A DNA stretch of 45,190 nucleotides, taken from Nocardiaceae bacterium (lineage in GTDB: Bacteria > Actinomycetota > Actinomycetes > Mycobacteriales > Mycobacteriaceae). Made by a program: the position numbers and the translations under genes. Positions 40,041-45,190 of the stretch are shown piece after piece. How positions within the stretch are numbered: position 1 is the first letter of the stretch; each line of letters opens with the position of its first letter. Under the pieces are notes generated by a model. It worked only from the letters and a program-made list of their open reading frames with translations. It was not told the origin of the DNA and did not search any database. Where the stretch lies: NCBI GenBank assembly GCA_021372355.1, contig JAJFUQ010000036.1:1-45190 (forward strand). The letters are read 5' to 3'.

Positions 40041-40186
40041 GGCACCCATTCTGCCTGGGCACACTGGCTGCTGGCCGGGATCTGAGGTTCCGCATAGCGC
40101 TCTGGCATGTCATCGCCAATGCGTACGATCACCGGCGGAGCAGTTCTGTACAAGGAAGTGGAGTTTCGGCCGGGAGGTGAACGCGA

Positions 40187-41446
40187 GTGGTCGCTGTGAG
40201 CAAGGTTTTCGCAGCTCGACTGGCCGGAATGGTCGTTTTGGGTCCCGACGGTGAATCCATCGGACGCGTCCGCGACGTCGTCATCGGCCTCCGCATCAAC
40301 CGCCAGATTCCGCGCGTTCTCGGCCTCGTTGTCGAGTTGCTCACACATAAGCGAATCTTCGTGCCGATGCTCCGCGTGACGGCTATCGAACCGAGTTCGG
40401 TCACCCTGCTCACCGCGAACGTCAGCCTCCGCCGCTTCGCTCAACGCCCCAGTGAAGTCCTCGCACTCGCGCAGCTGCTCGAGTCGAAGGTGCGGGTCGA
40501 CACACCCGAACTCGCCGATTCCGAATGCATCGTTTTCGACCTCGGACTCGAGCAAGGCCGTGGCCGCGACTGGTCGGTGCCCAAGGTCGCCGTACGCGGC
40601 ACGCGCGGTCGCCTGGCTCGCCGTAGCGCCGTTCAAGTCGTGCCGTGGGGCCAGGTTCACGGACTCACACCGGGCGATCTGGCCCTGCCCGGGCAGGGCG
40701 TTTCCGTTCTGCTCGCACAATTCGAAGGACTGCGCGCCGCCGACGTCGCCAACGCGCTGCGGGAACTGCCCGAGAAGCGTCGCCTCGAAGTCGCGATCGC
40801 CCTCGACGACGAACGCCTCGCCGACGTCGTGCAGGAGCTGCCCGAGACGGATCAGGTCGAACTGCTCGGCCAGCTCGAGGTCGAACGCGCCGCCGACGTC
40901 CTCGAAGCAATGGACCCCGACGACGCCGCCGACCTCTTGAGCGAACTCCCCGCCACCGAAGCGGAGTCCCTCCTCCAACTCATGGACCCTGAGGACTCGG
41001 CGCCGGTCCGCCGGCTGCTCGCCCACTCCCCGAACACCGCCGGTGGTCTGATGACGCCCGAACCGGTGGTCTTGGCCCCGGCGACGACCGTTGCGGAAGC
41101 GCTTGCGCGCGTCCGCAACCCGGACCTCAGCCCGGCGCTGGCGAGCATGGTGTTCGTCGTCCGCCCGCCGACCGCGACCCCGACGGGCCGCTACCTCGGA
41201 TGCGTGCACATTCAGGCCCTCCTGCGCGAACCACCGGCGAGCCTCGTGGGCGCCGTCATCGACAAGGACCTGCCCCGCCTCCACCCCGAGGACTCACTCC
41301 AGGGCGTGACCCGATACTTCGCGACCTACAACCTCGTGTGTGGGCCGGTCGTCGACGACGAGGAGCACCTCCTCGGCGCCGTGACCGTCGACGACGTTCT
41401 CGACCACCTCCTGCCGGACGACTGGCGTGAGCACGAGGACGTCTGA
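40187..41446 (+). CDS. PRC-barrel, MgtE N-domain and CBS domain protein without a channel (Rv1232c type)
   Basis: A 419-aa soluble protein. Residues about 8-75 (GMVVLGPDGESIGRVRDVVIGL) form a PRC-barrel and residues 95-165 probably a second one. Residues 175-275 are the MgtE N superhelix, with repeats such as ALRELPEKRRLEVAIALDDE, VVQELPETDQVELLGQL and DPDDAADLLSELP. CBS domains follow (GGLMTPEPVVLAPATTVAEAL to LLGAVTVDDVLDHL). The Mg2+ channel half of MgtE is absent. GGGAGG nine bases before GTG 40187 decides the start. Its stop overlaps the DUF1003 start by one base. It likely senses Mg2+ and passes this on to a partner. Confidence 0.9.
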   Translation: MVAVSKVFAARLAGMVVLGPDGESIGRVRDVVIGLRINRQIPRVLGLVVELLTHKRIFVPMLRVTAIEPSSVTLLTANVSLRRFAQRPSEVLALAQLLESKVRVDTPELADSECIVFDLGLEQGRGRDWSVPKVAVRGTRGRLARRSAVQVVPWGQVHGLTPGDLALPGQGVSVLLAQFEGLRAADVANALRELPEKRRLEVAIALDDERLADVVQELPETDQVELLGQLEVERAADVLEAMDPDDAADLLSELPATEAESLLQLMDPEDSAPVRRLLAHSPNTAGGLMTPEPVVLAPATTVAEALARVRNPDLSPALASMVFVVRPPTATPTGRYLGCVHIQALLREPPASLVGAVIDKDLPRLHPEDSLQGVTRYFATYNLVCGPVVDDEEHLLGAVTVDDVLDHLLPDDWREHEDV

Positions 41447-41973
41447 TGAGTGAGAAGAACGTCCGTCAGCGCCTCGATCTTCCACTCGGCATCCGCCGCT
41501 TCCGATGGCAGTGGGATGTCGAGGCGGTGGGGCGAAACAGCGAGCAATTCGCCCGGTTCCTCGGCACTGGTCGCTACCTGATGATCCAGACGATCTTCGT
41601 CATCGTCTGGATCATTCTCAACGTTTTCGCGGTCAAGCTTCGCTGGGACCCGTACCCGTTCATCCTGCTGAACCTCGCGTTCTCGACCCAGGCCGCGTAC
41701 GCCGCCCCGCTCATCCTGCTGGCCCAGAACCGCCAGGAAAACCGCGACCGCGTGGCTCTGGAAGAGGACCGCGTTCGGGCTGCCCAGACGAAGGCGGACA
41801 CCGAGTTCCTCGCCCGCGAGCTCGCCGCCATGCGCCTGGCGATCGGTGAGGTCGCCACCCGTGACTATCTGCGCCGCGAACTCGACGAACTGCGCGACAT
41901 GATCGAGAAACTGGCCGCCGGCGAACCTGCGCCGAAGAAGAAGCGCAAGTCCGAGAAGCCGCACGTCGACTGA
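41446..41973 (+). CDS. DUF1003 membrane protein (Rv1231c type)
   Basis: A 175-aa protein starting at the ATG of TGATG, one-base overlap with the previous gene. Two membrane spans are at about 44-64 and 71-93 (LMIQTIFVIVWIILNVFAV and FILLNLAFSTQAAYAAPLILL), followed by NRQENRDRVALEED, the DUF1003 hallmark. A long helix to the C-terminus comes next, then a basic tail (PKKKRKSEK). It is co-translated with the channel-less MgtE-like protein, suggesting a complex. Confidence 0.93.
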   Translation: MSEKNVRQRLDLPLGIRRFRWQWDVEAVGRNSEQFARFLGTGRYLMIQTIFVIVWIILNVFAVKLRWDPYPFILLNLAFSTQAAYAAPLILLAQNRQENRDRVALEEDRVRAAQTKADTEFLARELAAMRLAIGEVATRDYLRRELDELRDMIEKLAAGEPAPKKKRKSEKPHVD

Positions 41974-42259
41974 GTTCGACTGCCGCAGTGGGGATTTCGG
42001 CCGCTATGCGCTACCACGTCGCGCGCCGTCAAGGCAAAAGCCCTGCACGATACAAAGTTGAGACCTGATTTTCTCGAAACGTGGCCGTACGTAGATCAAA
42101 TCGGTAATCTTGTTTCGCAAGTTGCATGTGCGTTCCACCGTTAATCCAGTGATCCGCGTTTACAGGGTGACTGATGTGGGGCCTTGACGCGCGTGAATCG
42201 AATGAGGTTCCACACGGGCAGTCCAGGTACCCCCAGAGACCCTCACGGGAGTTGGTCAA
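41974..42259. other. Intergenic region before the secreted transglycosylase
   Basis: About 286 bases without a gene. TAATCT near 42106-42111 could be a -10 box for the downstream gene, followed by a small CTTG...CAAG hairpin. The late part (GGGTGACTG... GTGAATCG...GGG) made me consider a c-di-AMP (ydaO) riboswitch, common before actinobacterial cell-wall hydrolases, but the conserved core was not found. The ribosome site GGGAG is nine bases before the ATG. Confidence 0.5.
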
Positions 42260-43297
42260 ATGCAGTTGAGAGCACCAAAGACGGTCTCTGCGATCGTCCT
42301 CGCCGGTTTGTTGAGTGCGGGGTCGTCCGCATTCGCGCAGACCGATGAGACGCCGCCGGCCGCCTCGGATGCGCAACTGCTCGCCGCAGACCAGTCGATG
42401 GCGAGCACCGAGGCCGCGGGCGAAAACGCCACCGTCGGCATCGTTCCACCCGCGGCGGTCGCGGTTCGCGCACCACACGCCTTCGGCGAGAGCAGCGACG
42501 CATTCGCGGGCGCCCTCCCCCTGCCAGGCATGGGTGGTGTCGCCGGACTCGGAATTCCGCAGATCGTTCTCGCGGCCTACCGCAACGCCGAACTCGCCCT
42601 CGCCTCGTCGGACCCGGGCTGCCACCTGCCATGGAACCTGCTCGCCGGTATCGGCAAGGTCGAGTCGCAGCACGCGAACGGTGGCCAGACCGACGCCGCC
42701 GGCACGACGATCGGTCAGATCAACGGCCCCGCGCTCGATGGCACGCTGCCCGGCAACGAGGTCATCTCGTCGAAGGACGCCAAGGGCAAGGTCACGTACA
42801 CGAAGGCGATCGGCCCCATGCAGTTCCTGCCGTCGACCTGGAAGACATACCAGTCCGACGGCAACGGGGACGGAGTCGCGGACCCGAACAACGTCTTCGA
42901 CGCTTCGCTCGCGGCCGGCAAGTACCTGTGCAGCGGCGGCATGGACCTCAGCGACCCGAACCAGGAACTGCGCGCCATCCTCCGCTACAACAACTCGGTG
43001 AAGTACGCGAACGATGTTCGTCGTTGGTCGAACGCCTACCGCACGGGCGCGGTCCCGTCGGCAGTCGACCTTGCCGGACTCATCGACCCGAAGACGCTCG
43101 ACGAGATGTCGGCGGAGTCGGAGACCACGACGACCGCGGCGACCACCACGACGACTGCAGCGTGCACCGGCAGCCTCCTCTGCCCGCCGCCTGGGGTCGA
43201 GGCGCCGCCACCACCGGAGTGGTGGGGGCCCAAGCCCGCCGCGCCCGCGCCGGCCGCACCGCCACCGCTGGTGTTGCCCGGCGCACCGAAGAAGTAG
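42260..43297 (+). CDS. Secreted lytic transglycosylase (Rv1230c type)
   Basis: A 345-aa exported protein. Signal peptide at 1-26 (ending SSAFA-QT), a linker, then a SLT-type domain from about 98 to 265. The catalytic Glu is E135 in GKVESQHANGGQ, followed by GPALDGTLPG, GPMQFLPSTW, and DPNNVFDASLAAGKYLCSGG, all typical of the actinobacterial MltB/SLT-like group. The tail is Thr-rich and then Pro-rich, without an anchor. It would cleave peptidoglycan in the cell envelope. A rho-independent terminator follows. Confidence 0.92.
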   Translation: MQLRAPKTVSAIVLAGLLSAGSSAFAQTDETPPAASDAQLLAADQSMASTEAAGENATVGIVPPAAVAVRAPHAFGESSDAFAGALPLPGMGGVAGLGIPQIVLAAYRNAELALASSDPGCHLPWNLLAGIGKVESQHANGGQTDAAGTTIGQINGPALDGTLPGNEVISSKDAKGKVTYTKAIGPMQFLPSTWKTYQSDGNGDGVADPNNVFDASLAAGKYLCSGGMDLSDPNQELRAILRYNNSVKYANDVRRWSNAYRTGAVPSAVDLAGLIDPKTLDEMSAESETTTTAATTTTTAACTGSLLCPPPGVEAPPPPEWWGPKPAAPAPAAPPPLVLPGAPKK

Positions 43298-43306
43298 CCA
43301 CCAACG

Positions 43307-43339
43307 AACGCCGCTCCCCACCAGGGGGCGGCGTTTTTT
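43307..43339 (+). terminator. Rho-independent terminator after the transglycosylase gene
   Basis: AACGCCGC plus CCCC pairs with GGGG plus GCGGCGTT with one bulge, loop about four nt, followed by TTTTTT (43334-43339). Confidence 0.9.
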
Positions 43340-43358
43340 GGCGTCCGCAACCGTTCCG

Positions 43359-43370
43359 TAGACTCAGGGA
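43359..43370 (+). promoter_or_regulatory. Putative leaderless promoter of mrp
   Basis: TAGACT (43359-43364) is six bases before ATG 43371. AGGGA in between could alternatively act as a very close ribosome site. Confidence 0.45.
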
Positions 43371-44513
43371 ATGCCAATCCTCGAGGAAGTCGACGTTCGC
43401 GCCGCGCTCGCCAAGGTCATCGACCCGGAGATCCGGAAGCCGATCACTGATCTGGGCATGGTCAAGTCCGTGGACATCAACGGCAATGCGGTTCACGTCG
43501 TCGTTTACCTGACGACGTCTGCCTGCCCGCTGCGCGACGAGATCTCCAAGCGTGTGGAGAAATTCGTCTCCGAGGTTCCGGGCGCCGACACGGTCACCGT
43601 CGAACTCGACGTCATGAACGACGAACAGCGCACCGAACTGCGCCGGAGCCTGCGCGGCGACTCGGCCGACCCGGTCATCCCGTTCGCACAGCCGGGCTCG
43701 ATGACGCGCGTCTATGCCGTCGCCTCCGGCAAGGGCGGCGTCGGAAAGTCGAGTGTCACGGTCAACCTGGCCGCGGCCATGGCGGCGCGTGGATTGTCCG
43801 TCGGTCTCCTCGACGCCGACATCTACGGCCACTCGGTCCCGCGCATGCTCGGCACCAACGCTCGTCCCACGCAGGTCGAGAAGATGATCATGCCGCCGAT
43901 CGCGCATGACGTGAAGGTCATCTCGGTCGCACAGTTCACCTCCGGGAACGTGCCGGTCGTCTGGCGTGGCCCGATGCTTCACCGCGCGTTGCAGCAGTTC
44001 CTCGCCGACGTCTTCTGGGGCGACCTCGACGTCCTCCTCATGGACCTGCCGCCGGGCACCGGTGACATCGCGATCTCGATCGCCCAGCTCGTTCCTTCGG
44101 CCGAGATCCTCGTCGTCACGACGCCGCAGGATGCGGCTGCCGAGGTCGCCGAACGCGCCGGCGCCATCGCCGTGCAGACGCGCCAGCGCGTGGTCGGTGT
44201 GGTCGAGAACATGTCGTGGCTCGAGCTCCCCAACGGCGAGCGGATGGAGGTCTTCGGCTCGGGTGGTGGCGCTCGTGTCGCTGAGAGCCTGACCCGCATC
44301 ATCGGTGCCGAGGTCCCGCTGCTCGGTCAGATCCCGATGGACCCGGCGGTCGTCAACGCCGGCGACGAGGGCGTGCCGATCGTGCTCAGCCAGCCGGAAT
44401 CGCCGGTTGCGAAGGCCCTCATGGAGATCTCGGGCAAGCTGGCCGTTCGCCAGCGCGGCCTCGTGGGTATGTCGCTCAACATCGACACCACAAAGAAGAA
44501 GAACCTGCTCTAA
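43371..44513 (+). CDS. mrp: Mrp/ApbC family P-loop ATPase, iron-sulfur carrier-like
   Basis: A 380-aa protein with an N-terminal MIP18/DUF59 domain (about 8-85, with TTSACPLRDEI) and a ParA-type ATPase domain from 113. The deviant Walker A is GKGGVGKSS (120-128) and later motifs are GLLDADIYGHSVPRMLG and LLMDLPPGTGD. The C-terminal CPxC pair that binds the cluster in ApbC is replaced by WLELPNG, as in mycobacterial Mrp (Rv1229c), so direct cluster binding is doubtful. It probably helps Fe-S cluster assembly. Confidence 0.94.
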   Translation: MPILEEVDVRAALAKVIDPEIRKPITDLGMVKSVDINGNAVHVVVYLTTSACPLRDEISKRVEKFVSEVPGADTVTVELDVMNDEQRTELRRSLRGDSADPVIPFAQPGSMTRVYAVASGKGGVGKSSVTVNLAAAMAARGLSVGLLDADIYGHSVPRMLGTNARPTQVEKMIMPPIAHDVKVISVAQFTSGNVPVVWRGPMLHRALQQFLADVFWGDLDVLLMDLPPGTGDIAISIAQLVPSAEILVVTTPQDAAAEVAERAGAIAVQTRQRVVGVVENMSWLELPNGERMEVFGSGGGARVAESLTRIIGAEVPLLGQIPMDPAVVNAGDEGVPIVLSQPESPVAKALMEISGKLAVRQRGLVGMSLNIDTTKKKNLL

Positions 44514-44558
44514 CTGATGAGCCGCGCCCGACGCGAACGTGCAGCGTTCACAAGGGAT

Positions 44559-44576
44559 TGCACCGTGCTAGGTGCA
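44559..44576. terminator. Weak hairpin between convergent mrp and tatB
   Basis: TGCACC (44559-44564) pairs with GGTGCA (44571-44576) over six bases, with no T-run. The only hairpin in the 90-base gap between the two convergent genes. Confidence 0.35.
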
Positions 44577-44603
44577 CTTCCTTGAAGACGATGCACTTGT
44601 GCT

Positions 44604-45017
44604 CTAAGTAGCGTCGAAATCCACCGGCGGCGGTGAACCCGGTGCCGGTGGATTCGGGTTGTCCGGCTTCGGCTCGTACATCGGAGACGATGGCTTGAGC
44701 GGTTCCTTGACCGAGCGCGCGGTGTCCTCGAAGTCCCGGATGACCGAGTCATCGCCATCGAGAAGATGCTTGGTCACCATCGCGCGCGGGGACATCCCGC
44801 GTAGTTCGTTCAACTGCTGAATCGGCTTGCGAAACTCCTCGAAATCCGAGCCGAATTCCTGCTTGAGCTGCGTCGACGCACCCGACGCATAGTCCTTGAC
44901 CTTGCGCAGCGTGCCGCTCACCCACCGGATCGCACCGGGCAACCGCTCCGGTCCGAGGATCACCAGAGCGGCGATGATGAGGACGAATGCCTCACTCCAG
45001 CCGATGTTGCTGAACAC
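44604..45017 (-). CDS. tatB: Sec-independent protein translocase TatB
   Basis: A 137-aa protein with an N-terminal membrane helix (MFSNIGWSEAFVLIIAALVI), the hinge LGPERLP, an amphipathic helix and a Pro-rich acidic tail. It corresponds to Rv1224, next to the HtrA gene as in mycobacteria. TatB recognises twin-arginine signals; this window itself encodes two likely Tat substrates (the molybdoenzyme and the BBE lipoprotein). The start is GTG 45017, 20 bases after the htrA stop, so the two are likely in one operon. Confidence 0.95.
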   Translation of the reverse strand: MFSNIGWSEAFVLIIAALVILGPERLPGAIRWVSGTLRKVKDYASGASTQLKQEFGSDFEEFRKPIQQLNELRGMSPRAMVTKHLLDGDDSVIRDFEDTARSVKEPLKPSSPMYEPKPDNPNPPAPGSPPPVDFDAT

Positions 45018-45037
45018 GAGAGAACCTGCCTAATCCG

Positions 45038-45190
45038 TTAGTCCGACTCCAGCGTGACAGAAATATCGACGAGTCGACCGTTGCGGATCAATTGCACAGG
45101 AACCTCGGAGCCAATCTTTTGCATCTGGACGGCGACGACGAGTTCGTCGGCACTCGTGACGGCACGATCGCCGACCTTGACGATGATGTC
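45038..45190 (-). CDS. htrA: HtrA-type serine protease, C-terminal PDZ end (5' part outside window)
   Basis: Fifty codons are visible, running off the window edge. The peptide DIIVKVGDRAVTSADEL, then LIRNGRLVDISVTLES and stop, is the last half of a PDZ domain of the DegP/HtrA family (G-D-x-I-x-x-V/I-x-G pattern). The position next to tatB matches Rv1223 (htrA) in M. tuberculosis. The protease domain is not in the window, so activity cannot be judged. Confidence 0.82.
   Translation of the reverse strand, partial: DIIVKVGDRAVTSADELVVAVQMQKIGSEVPVQLIRNGRLVDISVTLESD

Noticed and set aside
41974..42259. c-di-AMP (ydaO) riboswitch before the transglycosylase gene
   Set aside because: GTGAATC-like and GGG words occur, but the conserved core segments and pairings do not line up.
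1..45190. CRISPR arrays, tRNA or rRNA genes, insertion sequences, prophage or classical defence genes
   Set aside because: None seen on either strand; no regular short repeats, cloverleaf-like segments or transposase motifs were recognised.

Overview
The window is high-G+C DNA from a mycolic-acid-type actinomycete (order Mycobacteriales; Rhodococcus/Nocardia/Gordonia-like by inference). The main evidence is a full-length Kgd (fused E2-E1 2-oxoglutarate decarboxylase/dehydrogenase), the neighbourhood htrA-tatB-mrp-lytic transglycosylase-DUF1003-PRC/MgtE_N protein-general stress protein-corA, which parallels M. tuberculosis Rv1223-Rv1248, and many likely leaderless starts with a TANNNT box 6-8 nt before the start codon. 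I saw no rRNA, tRNA, CRISPR array, transposase or phage gene.

Left part (1-12.4 kb): the 3' end of a flavin amine oxidase with a small membrane protein; pntA-pntB ending in a strong terminator; a 68-bp palindromic repeat; a degenerate EndoU-like gene with a MafI-like tail; a FadD15-type acyl-CoA ligase; a polytopic molybdopterin oxidoreductase coupled to a Tat-lipoprotein BBE flavoenzyme; and a POT peptide transporter coupled to an unknown membrane protein.

Middle (12.4-25.7 kb): an EcsC-like protein, an ABC ATPase and its permease, then the fused ends of a deleted ABC exporter running into kgd. After kgd come two tandem HSL-type hydrolases and an SDR, then a divergent TetR/flavin monooxygenase pair with an operator, and cardiolipin synthase.

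Beta-oxidation region (25.7-34.9 kb): CoA transferase, acyl-CoA dehydrogenase, SDR, MaoC hydratase, SRPBCC protein and SCPx-type thiolase on the minus strand, with a TetR gene behind. An aldehyde dehydrogenase lacking its catalytic core is divergent from an alpha/beta hydrolase. Both promoter regions carry ACATAC/GTATGT half-sites, suggesting one small regulon.

Right part (34.9-45.2 kb): a shortened LpqZ-like lipoprotein behind malic enzyme; PHP phosphoesterase divergent from corA; a SUFU-domain protein; a stress-type membrane protein; the PRC/MgtE_N/CBS protein and DUF1003 protein; a secreted transglycosylase; mrp; tatB; and the end of an HtrA-type protease.

The most unusual signals are: (i) several intact reading frames that appear to have lost their functional cores by in-frame internal deletion (ABC exporter, GabD2-like dehydrogenase, LpqZ, perhaps the monooxygenase); (ii) a two-copy 68-bp element with 13-bp terminal inverted repeats, each copy beside a terminator hairpin; (iii) a possible toxin-immunity fusion remnant; (iv) two genes whose only sensible start is CTG.
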